Assembly (NCBI RefSeq): GCF_010723575.1
Contig: NZ_BLKZ01000001.1
Coordinates: 3,100,001-3,164,000 of the forward strand
Length of the DNA: 64,000 nt
DNA from: Mycobacterium bourgelatii
GTDB lineage: Bacteria; Actinomycetota; Actinomycetes; Mycobacteriales; Mycobacteriaceae
Direction: 5' to 3'
The position numbers were made by a program, and so were the translations under genes. The notes under the pieces are model-generated. The model saw nothing but the letters and a program-made list of their open reading frames with translations, made no database searches and was not told where the DNA came from. Below, piece by piece: positions 18,066 to 26,975 of the stretch (the first letter of the stretch is position 1; the number at the start of each line of letters is the position of its first letter).

Positions 18066-18878
18066 CTAGGTGACCAACATCGCAATCAAGACCACTGCCA
18101 GCAGGACCAGATAGGCAATGGCGTGGACTCGATCCGACATGCATCCGGCGAGAACTCGCTTGGTGAGCGCGATGGTCGGCACCGACCCAGCCAGAAGGGC
18201 CGCCGCGGCGACCACGCTGACATAGCCGATCTGGCCCGCCTGGGACATCTCCGGATTCGCAATGGCGTAGACGACCGTCGCGGTGACAGCGACGGGCACG
18301 CTCATCGGATTTGCCATTGCGGTGGCGTCGGCCATGGCAACGCCCCTTCGCCGCAACAGCGGAACCGTGATAACACTCCCGCCGACACCGAGAACTCCTG
18401 CCACAGCGCCGATTCCGATGCCACCGAAAGTTGACGTTGCTGCCGGGAGCGGCTTTTCATCCTGGGTGCCATCCCGCGTGCCGAGAAATCCCTTCCGGAC
18501 AATGCTGTCGATAAGGGTCGCGGCAATGTAAACGACGAACAAAATGCGCAGCAGTTTCTCGGGCGCCCAGTTGGCCGCGACCGCACCCAGCGCCGCACCT
18601 AGTGCGATGAAAGCCACTATGGGCCAGAGGTATTCGCTGCGAAGACGCCCCTGCCGGGCGCTGGCGACGGTCGCCGATGACGCATTGACCACCATGATCG
18701 CGGTAGAAGTGGCAACGGCAACGTGCATTGCGTCGACACCGCCTGCGGACCCGCCCACCGCGGCGTACACCGCGGGCACCGTGACAAAGCCGCCGCCGAA
18801 ACCGAAAAGCACCGTAGTGAGCCCGGTAACAAATCCGACGGCGACAAGCATGACAACGAAACCGGCCACGCTGGTCAC
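18066..18878 (-). CDS. TauE/SafE family anion exporter
   Basis: A 270-residue polytopic membrane protein with about eight transmembrane segments and the two internal repeats of the family: GLTTVLFGFGGGFVTVPAVY at the N-terminus and GIGAVAGVLGVGGSVITVPL in the middle. TauE/SafE proteins export sulfite, sulfoacetate or other organic anions. The neighbouring AraC regulator is divergently oriented with an 83-bp gap and is a plausible controller. The substrate is not evident. Confidence 0.88.
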   Translation of the reverse strand: MTSVAGFVVMLVAVGFVTGLTTVLFGFGGGFVTVPAVYAAVGGSAGGVDAMHVAVATSTAIMVVNASSATVASARQGRLRSEYLWPIVAFIALGAALGAVAANWAPEKLLRILFVVYIAATLIDSIVRKGFLGTRDGTQDEKPLPAATSTFGGIGIGAVAGVLGVGGSVITVPLLRRRGVAMADATAMANPMSVPVAVTATVVYAIANPEMSQAGQIGYVSVVAAAALLAGSVPTIALTKRVLAGCMSDRVHAIAYLVLLAVVLIAMLVT

Positions 18879-18961
18879 GGTAGGTTTCCACCCATGTGGC
18901 GCACAATCTTTATTCCGTCATAAAGCATTGATTTTGCGCCACTGATCGCTATCGTTTAGCA

Positions 18962-19726
18962 GTGCGGAACGTTGCGCTGGCCGATGTCGACGCCGTCGAT
19001 CGTCCGGTGCTGGCGATCGGGACGGACTATCCGCCGCATTACCTGTTGAAATTTCACCGGCATCGCCGCGCGCAGTTCCTCTACGCCGCGACCGGGATCA
19101 TGCTGGTCGACACTGCAGGGGCGAGCTGGACGGTGCCGACGCACCGGGCGGTGTTGATCCCCCCGGGCGTCGACCACCAAGTGCTGATGGACGACGTCAG
19201 CACGCGCAGCCTCTATATCGAACCCTTGGCTGTGCCGTGGTTTCCGAACAGGTGCCAAGTGGTCGACGTAGCGCCGCTGCTGCGGGCGCTGCTTCTCGCC
19301 GCGGTGGAACTGCCGGCCGAGTACGACCGCCATGGCCGCGACGGCGCATTGGTCGAGCTGATCCTGCACGAGATTCAATCCCTGACGGCGCTGCCGTTCG
19401 AACTACCGATGCCCCATCGAGACGATCTACGGGGCCAATGCCAGCGGTTCGCGTCGGCGCCCAGCATCCAGGAGATACCAACGCAGTGGGCGAAGGCGCT
19501 CGGCGTCAGCACCCGGACCTTCAACCGAATCTTCCGAGCCGAAACGGGCCTGACCTTCCAACAGTGGCGGCAGCGGGCCTGTGTCCGGCACGCCATTCGC
19601 CTGCTCGCCACGGGAAGCACCGTCACGCAGGTAGCCGCCACACTGGGCTATGACACTCCCGCGGCCTTTTCGACAATGTTCACCAAGAGCGTTGGAACTG
19701 CGCCGAAGTCTTTCCGCCGCTGGTGA
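18962..19726 (+). CDS. AraC family transcriptional regulator
   Basis: A 254-residue regulator starting at GTG 18962. The N-terminal half is a cupin-like sensor domain (HYLLKFHRHRRAQFLYAATG, PPGVDHQVLM). The C-terminal half has the double helix-turn-helix of AraC proteins: STRTFNRIFRAETGLTFQQW and VTQVAATLGYDTPAAFSTMF, ending in the usual FRR. It is divergent from the TauE/SafE exporter and probably regulates it. Its stop codon (19724-19726) directly abuts the stop codon of lldD2 on the other strand. Confidence 0.88.
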   Translation: MRNVALADVDAVDRPVLAIGTDYPPHYLLKFHRHRRAQFLYAATGIMLVDTAGASWTVPTHRAVLIPPGVDHQVLMDDVSTRSLYIEPLAVPWFPNRCQVVDVAPLLRALLLAAVELPAEYDRHGRDGALVELILHEIQSLTALPFELPMPHRDDLRGQCQRFASAPSIQEIPTQWAKALGVSTRTFNRIFRAETGLTFQQWRQRACVRHAIRLLATGSTVTQVAATLGYDTPAAFSTMFTKSVGTAPKSFRRW

Positions 19727-20965
19727 TTACGTCTCGACGGGTCCCAGCCGACGCAATTGCGTGACGTGCTTGGGCGACAACTCCTGCAGACAGGTGACGC
19801 CGAGCAGTGCCATCGTGCGGGTGATGCCGCTCTCGAGGATCGCGATCGCGCGCCTGACCCCGGCTTCGCCGCCGGCCATCAACCCGTACAGGTAGGCGCG
19901 CCCAATCAGGGTGCAGCGCGCTCCCAGCGCGATGGCCGCGACGATGTCGGCGCCGGACATGATGCCGGTGTCGATGAGGATCTCGGTGTCCTTGCCGAGT
20001 TCCCGCGCTACCAATGGCAGCAGGTGAAAGGGCACCGGGGCTCGATCGAGTTGTCGGCCACCGTGATTCGACAAGACGATGCCCTCGACACCGCGATCCA
20101 CCACCGCGCGAGCGTCGTCCAGCGTCTGGATTCCCTTGACGACGAGCTTGCCCGGCCAGCGCGACTTGATCCACACCAGGTCGTCGAAGGTGACGCTGGG
20201 ATCGAACACCGTGTTCAGGTATTCGCCGACGGTGCCCGACCAGCGATCGAGCGAGGCGAACGACAGCGGTTCGGTGGTCAGCAGATCGAACCACCAGTGC
20301 GGATGCGGCACCGCGTCGAGCACGGTACGCAGGGTCAGCGCCGGCGGAATCGTCATCCCGTTGCGGACATCGCGCAACCGCGCACCGGCCACGGGGACGT
20401 CGACGGTCACCAGAAGCGTGTCGAAACCGGCGTCGGCCGCACGCTGCACCAGCTCCATCGAGCGTTCCCGATCGCGCCACATGTAGAGCTGGAACCATTT
20501 GCGGCCCTGCGGAGCCGCCGCGACGACATCTTCGATCGAGCTGGTCGCCAGGGTGGACAAGGAGAACGGAATCCCGGCGGCCGCGGCCGCCCGCGCTCCG
20601 GCGATCTCACCTTCGGTGTGCATCAAGCGGGTGAACCCCGTCGGCGCGATGCCGAACGGCATCACCACGGGCTGGCCCAGGACATTCCACCCCGCAGTGA
20701 TATTGGTGACGTCGCGCAGGATCGTGGGGTGAAACTCGATGTCGCGGAACGCTTGTCGGGCGCGTTGCAGCGACAGCTCGTCCTCGGCGGCACCGTCGGT
20801 GTAGTCGAAGGCCGCCTTGGGGGTGCGGCGTTGGGCGATGCGACGCAGATCCTCGATGGTCAGCGCGGCATCCAGACGCCGCTTGGTTCGATTGAATTCG
20901 GGCCGCTTCAACCGCACCAGTGGCGCCAGGTCGCGGACCCGGGGTATCCGTCGTTCGACCGCCAT
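19727..20965 (-). CDS. lldD2: FMN-dependent L-lactate/alpha-hydroxy acid dehydrogenase
   Basis: A 412-residue member of the glycolate oxidase/flavocytochrome b2 family, matching M. tuberculosis LldD2 (Rv1872c, 414 residues from memory) in length and place. The FMN TIM barrel shows FDYTDGAAEDELSL near residue 52, the substrate Tyr in QLYMWRDRE, and the active-site His/Arg in LSNHGGRQLDRA. It oxidises L-lactate to pyruvate, passing electrons to the respiratory chain, and allows growth on lactate. It is convergent with the AraC gene with no intervening base. Confidence 0.93.
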   Translation of the reverse strand: MAVERRIPRVRDLAPLVRLKRPEFNRTKRRLDAALTIEDLRRIAQRRTPKAAFDYTDGAAEDELSLQRARQAFRDIEFHPTILRDVTNITAGWNVLGQPVVMPFGIAPTGFTRLMHTEGEIAGARAAAAAGIPFSLSTLATSSIEDVVAAAPQGRKWFQLYMWRDRERSMELVQRAADAGFDTLLVTVDVPVAGARLRDVRNGMTIPPALTLRTVLDAVPHPHWWFDLLTTEPLSFASLDRWSGTVGEYLNTVFDPSVTFDDLVWIKSRWPGKLVVKGIQTLDDARAVVDRGVEGIVLSNHGGRQLDRAPVPFHLLPLVARELGKDTEILIDTGIMSGADIVAAIALGARCTLIGRAYLYGLMAGGEAGVRRAIAILESGITRTMALLGVTCLQELSPKHVTQLRRLGPVET

Positions 20966-21009
20966 CAGCTGATCTAACCAGTGCGGACCTGTGGTGAGAT
21001 GGAGGTGAT

Positions 21010-21447
21010 ATGGAATCGACGGATGACCCCTTCAACCTGAAGCGATTCGTGGACGCGCAATCGCGGGTTTACCACCAGGTGTTGGATGAGTTGCGCGCCG
21101 GACGAAAGCGCACGCACTGGATGTGGTTCGTCTTCCCGCAGCTGCGCGGGCTGGGTAGTAGCACGATGGCGGAGCACTACGGCATCTCCTCGCTCGAGGA
21201 GGCTCGCGCGTATCTCGAGCACGAGGTGCTCGGACCGCGGCTGCACGAATGCGCGCGGCTGGTCAACCAGGTACAGGGCCGCTCGATCGTCGAAATCATG
21301 GGCGCGCCCGACGACCTCAAGCTCGCATCCTCGATGACCCTGTTCTCCCGCGCCACCGACGACAACGAGGACTTTCGCGCGGTCCTCGCCAAGTACTACG
21401 GCGGGGGAGAAGACCGACGCACCGTGGCCCGGCTCACGTTCAGATAG
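21010..21447 (+). CDS. DUF1810 family protein
   Basis: A 145-residue protein with the DUF1810 pattern: DPFNLKRFVDAQSRVYHQVL at the start, HWMWFVFPQLRGLG near residue 38 and a C-terminal segment FSRATDDNEDFRAVLAKYYGG. It has the same length and position as Rv1873 of M. tuberculosis (145 residues, from memory). Function is not known; the fold is small and alpha-helical. A four-base gap separates it from the convergent amylase-family gene. Confidence 0.9.
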   Translation: MESTDDPFNLKRFVDAQSRVYHQVLDELRAGRKRTHWMWFVFPQLRGLGSSTMAEHYGISSLEEARAYLEHEVLGPRLHECARLVNQVQGRSIVEIMGAPDDLKLASSMTLFSRATDDNEDFRAVLAKYYGGGEDRRTVARLTFR

Positions 21448-21451
21448 GCGC

Positions 21452-22738
21452 TCAGATAGGACGCAATATTCGCCAGCCCTGAGACTCGACCACCACCTCG
21501 TCCACCACCTCTTGCGGCGGCGCGGTCGATCCGGCGATTACCTCGACCTGGGTCGTGCCCAGATCAGCGCCGGTCAAATGCAACGGCTTGTCATCGATGT
21601 TCAGCGCCACCACCAAGGAGTCGGTCCCTGATTGGCTCTGGTAGACGTAACTGCGGTTTTCCAACTTGAGCGCGCGGGTTGACGCACCGTGCAGCCACGG
21701 GTGCCGGCGACGAAGGCCGATGAGGTACCGATGCAGCTCCAAAATATCCGCGCCGCGGTCATCTAAAGGTAGTGGGGGAGACCCGAATTCCGGACGCACC
21801 GCGTCGTCGCCGCCGTACCGCTCTTCCTTGACACCGCGAAACCCGAACTCGTCGCCCGCGTACACGCTGGGAACGCCGCCCACTGTCAGTAACAGCACCA
21901 GCGCGTGCGCCAGGTGCGCGGGATGGTCGAGCCGGCTCGCGATCCGGGTGACGTCGTGGTTTCCGACGAAGGTCAGCGGCGCAAAGGAGCGCAGAAAGTC
22001 GTTGTGCCGCTGCAGCGCCCAGTCCAGCTCGAAGAAGTTCCCGTCGTTGAGGCTGCTCCAGATCGCTTTCCACAACTCGTATTGGGTGGCCGAGTCGAAC
22101 CGGGTGGCCTCCACGATGACCGCGTAGTCGCCGTGAATCAGCTCGCCGACGAACCAGGCGTCCGGATGCCGCTGCCGCACCCGGGGCAGAACGGTGGCCC
22201 AGAAGTGTTGCGGGACGGCGTAGGCCGCGTCCAGGCGCCAACCATCTGCACCGCGCCCCAGCCAGTGCGACATGACGTCGACAACGTAGTCGGCCACCTC
22301 GGGGTTGTCGTGGTTGAGGGTGAGGAGCTCGCCGTGGCCCTCGAATGTGCCCCCACTCAACCAGCCTTCCCGCCGTTCGAAGTCCAGGCCGACGTGGTTG
22401 AACACACCGTCCAGCAATACCCGTAAGCCCCGGCGATGCGCCTCCTCGACCAAGTGGTCGAAGTCGGCGGCATCACCGAGGCGTGGGTCGATGCGGTAAT
22501 GGTCGGTGGTGTCGTAACCGTGTGTGCGCGAGGCAAAGATCGGGCCGAGCGCAATGCCCGAGACCCCGAGCTCGATCGCGTGGTCAAACCAGTCGACGAT
22601 CCGACGGAGCCGGTGTTGGCCGGGATCGGGTGGTTCATCCGAGGGAAAAACACCGACGAAACCCAGTGGATACACCTGCCACCAGATCGCGTGCTCTACC
22701 CAGGACGGACCGACCCCGGCCACGACGCGGTTCACCAA
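21452..22738 (-). CDS. alpha-amylase family (GH13) enzyme
   Basis: A 428-residue GH13 enzyme without a signal peptide, so probably intracellular. Conserved regions are LLDGVFNHVG (region I), GWRLDAAYA with the nucleophile Asp (II), WFVGELIHGD with the acid Glu (III) and FVGNHDV with the third Asp (IV). It lacks extra carbohydrate-binding domains. The start ATG region reads MVNRVVAGVGPSWVEHAIWWQVYP. The gene lies between the Rv1873-like gene and the peroxide-defence genes. Likely substrates are alpha-glucans or maltooligosaccharides. Confidence 0.9.
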   Translation of the reverse strand: MVNRVVAGVGPSWVEHAIWWQVYPLGFVGVFPSDEPPDPGQHRLRRIVDWFDHAIELGVSGIALGPIFASRTHGYDTTDHYRIDPRLGDAADFDHLVEEAHRRGLRVLLDGVFNHVGLDFERREGWLSGGTFEGHGELLTLNHDNPEVADYVVDVMSHWLGRGADGWRLDAAYAVPQHFWATVLPRVRQRHPDAWFVGELIHGDYAVIVEATRFDSATQYELWKAIWSSLNDGNFFELDWALQRHNDFLRSFAPLTFVGNHDVTRIASRLDHPAHLAHALVLLLTVGGVPSVYAGDEFGFRGVKEERYGGDDAVRPEFGSPPLPLDDRGADILELHRYLIGLRRRHPWLHGASTRALKLENRSYVYQSQSGTDSLVVALNIDDKPLHLTGADLGTTQVEVIAGSTAPPQEVVDEVVVESQGWRILRPI

Positions 22739-22745
22739 GCGAACG

Positions 22746-23282
22746 TTAGCCTACGGGCGCCAGGATCTCTGCAGCAGTGATCGCTTGCGCCACGCCAGAA
22801 ACGATGGCCGCGGCCTTCAACGCTTCCAGCACGGCCTCGCGTTCGACGCCCGCTTCACGCAACGCGTGCTCGTGGGCCACCATGCAGTGCGAACAGCCGT
22901 TGATCGAGGACACGGCGAAGGACCAGAGCTCGAAATTGGCCTTGTTCACACCCGGATTGGCGATGACGTTCATCCGCAAACCGGGCCGGAGGTCGTCGTA
23001 TTTGCCCTCGAGGAAGCCGCGACCGCGGTAGAACACGTTGTTCATCGCCATGATGGAGGCCGCCGCCAGCGCCGCCTGATACGCCTCGGCGGACAGGTTG
23101 TCCGCCGCTTCGGCACCGATTTCGCTGAGCACCTGGGCGTTTCGAGTTGCCGCGGCACTGGCGAGCAGGGTGCCCCACAGTTGCTCCTCGTTGAGGACAG
23201 TGCTGCGGGTGATGGACCCCAAGTTGAGCTTGAGGTCCTTCGCGTACTCCGGCAATGCTGTCTTGAGATTTTCTACACTCAT
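22746..23282 (-). CDS. ahpD: alkyl hydroperoxidase AhpD
   Basis: A 178-residue protein matching mycobacterial AhpD. The redox and proton-relay site is visible as GCSHCMVAHEHALREAG (CxxC with the downstream His). AhpD accepts electrons from dihydrolipoamide components and reduces AhpC; it also has weak peroxidase activity of its own. It lies 41 bp after ahpC on the same strand, so the pair is almost surely one operon, controlled by the divergent oxyR. Confidence 0.97.
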   Translation of the reverse strand: MSVENLKTALPEYAKDLKLNLGSITRSTVLNEEQLWGTLLASAAATRNAQVLSEIGAEAADNLSAEAYQAALAAASIMAMNNVFYRGRGFLEGKYDDLRPGLRMNVIANPGVNKANFELWSFAVSSINGCSHCMVAHEHALREAGVEREAVLEALKAAAIVSGVAQAITAAEILAPVG

Positions 23283-23323
23283 GTCTTCTCCAGTCCTAAC
23301 GACGGCTCCGGCACTAGCGACAG

Positions 23324-23911
23324 CTACGCCGAAGCCTTGAGCAGTTCGCCGGCGTTCAGCGTCGGGTCACCCTTGCGCCAGTTGCACGCGCACAACTCGT
23401 CGGACTGCAGTGCGTCCAGCACGCGCAGCACCTCGTCCACGTTGCGGCCCACGGAACCCGCGGTCGCCGAAACGAATTGAATCTCGTTGTTCGGGTCGAC
23501 GATAAACGTCACTCGGTCCGCCACGCCGTCCTTGTTGAGCACGCCGGTCGCGGTAACAAGCTCGCGCTTGATGTCCGAAAGCATCGGGAACGGCAGCCTT
23601 TTCAGGTCCTCGTGCTGCACTCGCCACTGGAAGTGGACGAACTCACTGTCGATCGAGACACCGAGAACCTGGGTGTCGCGGTCTTCGAATTCGTCATTAA
23701 GCTTGCCGAAAGCCGCAATCTCCGTCGGGCAAACGAAGGTGAAGTCCTTCGGCCAGAAGAAGATGACCCGCCACTTACCCTCGTAGTCGTCGCTGGAGAT
23801 GGTGGTGAAGTAGTCGCCCGGCTCCTTGGCGTCGACCTTGGACAGGTCACCACCGATCAGTGCGGTCAGGTTGTAGGCGGGGAACTGGTCGCCGATGGTC
23901 AACAGTGACAT
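23324..23911 (-). CDS. ahpC: alkyl hydroperoxide reductase subunit C (peroxiredoxin)
   Basis: A 195-residue typical 2-Cys peroxiredoxin, the same length as M. tuberculosis AhpC. The peroxidatic cysteine is in FVCPTEIAAFG near residue 61, and the C-terminal ELCACNWRKG carries the mycobacterial resolving cysteines. It reduces organic peroxides and peroxynitrite. AAAGGAGAGCC precedes the ATG. It is divergent from oxyR, with about 100 bp between the start codons. Confidence 0.97.
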   Translation of the reverse strand: MSLLTIGDQFPAYNLTALIGGDLSKVDAKEPGDYFTTISSDDYEGKWRVIFFWPKDFTFVCPTEIAAFGKLNDEFEDRDTQVLGVSIDSEFVHFQWRVQHEDLKRLPFPMLSDIKRELVTATGVLNKDGVADRVTFIVDPNNEIQFVSATAGSVGRNVDEVLRVLDALQSDELCACNWRKGDPTLNAGELLKASA

Positions 23912-23957
23912 GGCTCTCCTTTACTGGATTCATTCAAGATTAGGTTTGTACCACCCA

Positions 23958-24002
23958 TAGTGCCGTTAATTTGCCGAGAAGTAAAGGTGATTTATGGCAC
24001 TA
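23958..24002. promoter_or_regulatory. candidate OxyR operator between ahpC and oxyR
   Basis: The ahpC-oxyR intergenic region contains TAGTGCC at 23958-23964 and its inverted copy GGCACTA at 23996-24002, with 31 bp between. Divergent LysR-type regulators usually bind such spaced half-sites to control themselves and the neighbour gene. The oxyR ATG is 12 bases beyond the right arm, and the ahpC start is 47 bases before the left arm. That this is the OxyR site is an inference. Confidence 0.45.
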
Positions 24003-24013
24003 CACTGATAGGT

Positions 24014-24949
24014 ATGACCGATAAGACTTTTCAACCCACCCTGGCCGGACTGCGCGCCTTCGTCGCAGTCGCGGAGAAGCAGCATTTCGGCGGTGCGGCA
24101 ACAAGTCTCGGGGTAAGCCAGTCGACCCTGTCGCAGGCATTGGCGACGCTGGAATCGGGCCTCGGGACCCAGCTCGTGGAGCGATCTACCCGCCGTGTCC
24201 AGGCGACCGCCGAAGGGACGCAACTGCTGCCCCTCGCCCGTGCGGTGCTCGATGCCGCCGAGTCATTCACCGCCGCCGCCGCAGGGGTGTCCGACCCGCT
24301 GCAGGGGACCGTCCGGTTGGGCCTCATCCCCACCGTGGCGCCTTACGTGCTGCCGACGGTGTTGGCCGGCCTGCGGCGGCGCCTCCCCGAGCTGACGGTG
24401 CGCGTGATCGAAGACCAGACCGAACGTCTGCTCGCGTTCCTGCGGGACGGGGCGCTGGACGCGGCCTTGATCGCATTGCCGGCCGATACCCCCGGGATAA
24501 GGGAAGTGCCGATCTATGAAGAGGATTTCGTGCTGACCCTGCCGCCCGGGCATCCGCTGGCGGGGAAGCGTCGGGTGCCGTCGGCGGTGTTGTCCGAGCT
24601 GCCACTGCTGTTGCTCGACGAGGGTCATTGCCTACGCGATCAGGCCTTGGAGGTGTGCCAGAAGGCCGGCGTGCGGGCCGAACTCGCCGACACCCGCGCG
24701 GCTTCGCTGGCGACCGCCGTCCAGTGCGTGAGCGGCGGGTTGGGCGTCACGCTGATACCCGAAAGCGCGGTGGCGGTGGAAACCGCACGTAGCGGTGTCG
24801 GACTGGCCCATTTCGCGCCACCTCGTCCGGGCCGCCGAATCGGGCTGGTGTTTCGGTCTTCCAGTGGCCGCGAGGAGGCCTACCGGCGGCTCGCCGAGAT
24901 CATCGGGGAACTGATCAGCAGCGAACAGCAGGTACGGCTCGTCACGTAG
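24014..24949 (+). CDS. oxyR: peroxide-sensing LysR-type regulator OxyR (intact)
   Basis: Start at ATG 24014 (MTDKTFQPTLAGLRAFVAVA) gives 311 residues, the normal OxyR length; the longer open frame is not needed. The N-terminal helix-turn-helix is FGGAATSLGVSQSTLSQALA. The redox pair is present in LLLDEGHCLRDQALEVCQKAG, matching the disulfide-forming Cys199/Cys208 context of E. coli OxyR. It senses peroxide and activates ahpC. In M. tuberculosis complex strains oxyR is a known pseudogene with multiple lesions; here it reads through without a stop or shift. Confidence 0.96.
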   Translation: MTDKTFQPTLAGLRAFVAVAEKQHFGGAATSLGVSQSTLSQALATLESGLGTQLVERSTRRVQATAEGTQLLPLARAVLDAAESFTAAAAGVSDPLQGTVRLGLIPTVAPYVLPTVLAGLRRRLPELTVRVIEDQTERLLAFLRDGALDAALIALPADTPGIREVPIYEEDFVLTLPPGHPLAGKRRVPSAVLSELPLLLLDEGHCLRDQALEVCQKAGVRAELADTRAASLATAVQCVSGGLGVTLIPESAVAVETARSGVGLAHFAPPRPGRRIGLVFRSSSGREEAYRRLAEIIGELISSEQQVRLVT

Positions 24950-25002
24950 CGGTACCTCGTCACATAACGGTGCCGTTTTCCGGCGGCGGTAGGTTCAGCC
25001 CT

Positions 25003-25698
25003 ATGGAAAAGGTGATCGCCGTGCTCCGGCGGGCAGATGCCGACGACGAGTGGTGCGCCCGGCAGCGGGGGCCGGTCGCCGAGGCGCTGTTGGCGGCGGG
25101 CGTGCCCGGGCTGACGGTGAACGTCCGCGACAGCGCGGTGCGCCACTCGCTGATGACACTGACGACGCTCGATCCGCCGGTGGCAGCCGTGGTCAGCCTG
25201 TGGACACAGCAGTGCTACGGCGAACAGACGGCCGCCGCGCTGCGCCTGCTCGCCGGCGAATGCGAGCGGTTCGCCGCGTATCTGGTGACCGAGTCGGTAC
25301 CCCTGCCCGCACCGCTTGAAATTGGCTCGCGCACAACCGGCTTAGCGAACATCGCGTTGCTGCGCCGGCCCGCGGAACTGGACCAGGCGACCTGGCTGGA
25401 CCGTTGGCAGCTCAACCACACGCAGGTGGCCATCGATACGCAGTCGACGTTCGGCTATACCCAGAATTGGGTGGTACGAGCCCTCACCCCGGATGCACCG
25501 GGAATCGCCGGCATTGTCGAGGAGTTGTTCCCCATCGAGGCGGTCTCCGACATCAAGGCCTTCTTCGGGGCCGCTGACGACGGCGACCTGCAAGACCGGA
25601 TCGGCCGGATGGTCGCCAGCACAACTGCATTCGGCGCGAACGAGAACATCGACACCGTGCCGACCAGCCGTTACGTGTTCAAGCACCCATTCAGCTGA
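25003..25698 (+). CDS. EthD-like dimeric alpha-beta barrel protein
   Basis: Start at ATG 25003 (MEKVIAVLRRADADDEWCARQ), 231 residues; a longer frame begins 33 bp earlier. The pattern of two ferredoxin-like halves (start region, then DQATWLDRWQLNHTQVAI in the middle and DGDLQDRIGRMVAST near the end) suggests an EthD-type stress-responsive alpha-beta barrel. It matches Rv1874 (about 228 residues) in position. It ends 13 bp before the next gene, likely one operon. No reaction is known. Confidence 0.75.
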   Translation: MEKVIAVLRRADADDEWCARQRGPVAEALLAAGVPGLTVNVRDSAVRHSLMTLTTLDPPVAAVVSLWTQQCYGEQTAAALRLLAGECERFAAYLVTESVPLPAPLEIGSRTTGLANIALLRRPAELDQATWLDRWQLNHTQVAIDTQSTFGYTQNWVVRALTPDAPGIAGIVEELFPIEAVSDIKAFFGAADDGDLQDRIGRMVASTTAFGANENIDTVPTSRYVFKHPFS

Positions 25699-25711
25699 GC
25701 GAGGACCCCTA

Positions 25712-26155
25712 ATGACAACACTCGACGAAGCCGTGGCGCTGGCCTCGGGCGAGAACGGACTAGCCGTCGTGTCCACCGTGCGCGCCGACGGCACCGTGCA
25801 GGCTTCGCTGGTCAACGTCGGGCTGGTGCCGCATCCCGACGGCGGCCAACCGGTGCTGGGATTCACCACTTACGGCAAGGTCAAGCTCGCCAATCTGCGC
25901 GCACGCCCGCAACTCGCCGTCACGTTTCGCAAGGGCTGGCAGTGGGCGACCGTCGAAGGCCGCGCCGAACTGGTCGGGCCCGACGACGCCCAGCCGTGGC
26001 TGTCCGACCCCGACCAGTTGCGGCTGCTACTGCGCGAGGTCTTCACCGCGGCCGGCGGCACCCACGACGACTGGGACGAGTACGACCGGGTCATGTCCGC
26101 CGAGCGTCGTGCCGTGGTGCTGATCGCGCCCACCCGGGCGTACAGCAACGGCTGA
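25712..26155 (+). CDS. PPOX-class F420-dependent oxidoreductase family protein
   Basis: Start at ATG 25712 gives 147 residues, equal to Rv1875 from memory. The split-barrel flavin/F420-binding fold of the pyridoxamine 5'-phosphate oxidase-like family is seen in NGLAVVSTVRADGTVQASLVNVG, GFTTYGKVKLANLRARPQLAV and WQWATVEGRAELVGPD. Mycobacterial relatives use F420 or heme-derived ligands. It follows the EthD-like gene closely. Substrate unknown. Confidence 0.85.
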   Translation: MTTLDEAVALASGENGLAVVSTVRADGTVQASLVNVGLVPHPDGGQPVLGFTTYGKVKLANLRARPQLAVTFRKGWQWATVEGRAELVGPDDAQPWLSDPDQLRLLLREVFTAAGGTHDDWDEYDRVMSAERRAVVLIAPTRAYSNG

Positions 26156-26190
26156 CCGCGGCCCGCAGACGCAACGGTAGGTTGCATGCT

Positions 26191-26946
26191 GTGACGCTGC
26201 TCATCGATGACGAAAACCGCGTGCGCACCCTGACGCTGAACCGGCCCGAGGCGCTCAACGCCTTCAACGAAGCCCTGTACGACGCCACCACACAGGCGCT
26301 GTTGGACGCCGCCGACGATCCGGACGTCGCGGTGGTGCTGTTGACCGGCAGCGGTCGCGGGTTCAGCGCCGGTACCGACCTGACCGAGATGCAGGCCCGC
26401 ATCACCGACCCGAACTTCGCCGAAGGCAAATACGGGTTCCGCGGCCTCGTCGACGCGCTCGCCAGGTTCCCCAAGCCGTTCATCTGCGCCGTCAACGGTG
26501 TGGGCCTGGGGATCGGCGCCACCATCCTGGGCTACGCCGACCTTGCGTTCATGTCGTCGACGGCCCGGCTGAAATGCCCGTTCACCAGCCTCGGGGTGGC
26601 GCCCGAAGCGGCGTCGTCGTATCTCCTACCGCGGCTGGTCGGACGGCAGAACGCCGCCTGGATGTTGCTGTCCTCGGAGTGGATCGACGCGCAGGAGGCG
26701 TTGCGCATGGGCCTGGTATGGCGAGTCTGCGCTCCCGAGGAGCTACTGCCCGAGGCCCGCCGCCACGCTGAAATTATTGCCGCACAACCTATCTCGAGCC
26801 TGATGGCAGTCAAGCACACGATGATGGAACCCATTCGTCCTGGTATCGCCGCCGCCACCGAGCGAGAAAACGCCCACTTCGCCGAGTTGATGGGCGCGCA
26901 GGCCAACGCCGCGGCGCTATCGGAATTCAGTAACCGGCAGCGCTGA
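26191..26946 (+). CDS. enoyl-CoA hydratase/isomerase family protein
   Basis: Start at GTG 26191 (VTLLIDDENRVRTLTLNRPEALNAF), 251 residues, the usual crotonase length; a longer open frame upstream overlaps the preceding gene and is rejected. The oxyanion-hole segments are GRGFSAGTDL and NGVGLGIGATI. The catalytic acid pair of classical hydratases is replaced by CPFTSLGVAPEAASS, which carries one Glu and suggests an isomerase-like member. It acts on a 2-enoyl-CoA or related substrate in fatty-acid or sterol side-chain metabolism. Confidence 0.88.
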   Translation: MTLLIDDENRVRTLTLNRPEALNAFNEALYDATTQALLDAADDPDVAVVLLTGSGRGFSAGTDLTEMQARITDPNFAEGKYGFRGLVDALARFPKPFICAVNGVGLGIGATILGYADLAFMSSTARLKCPFTSLGVAPEAASSYLLPRLVGRQNAAWMLLSSEWIDAQEALRMGLVWRVCAPEELLPEARRHAEIIAAQPISSLMAVKHTMMEPIRPGIAAATERENAHFAELMGAQANAAALSEFSNRQR

Positions 26947-26975
26947 ACCGCTGAATCGAGGCCAGTCGGAAGGAT

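Noticed and set aside
26161..26190. GCAGACGCAAC segment resembling an arm of the GCGAGCAGACGCAAA hairpins
   Set aside because: Only a short partial arm is present and no pairing partner is found nearby.
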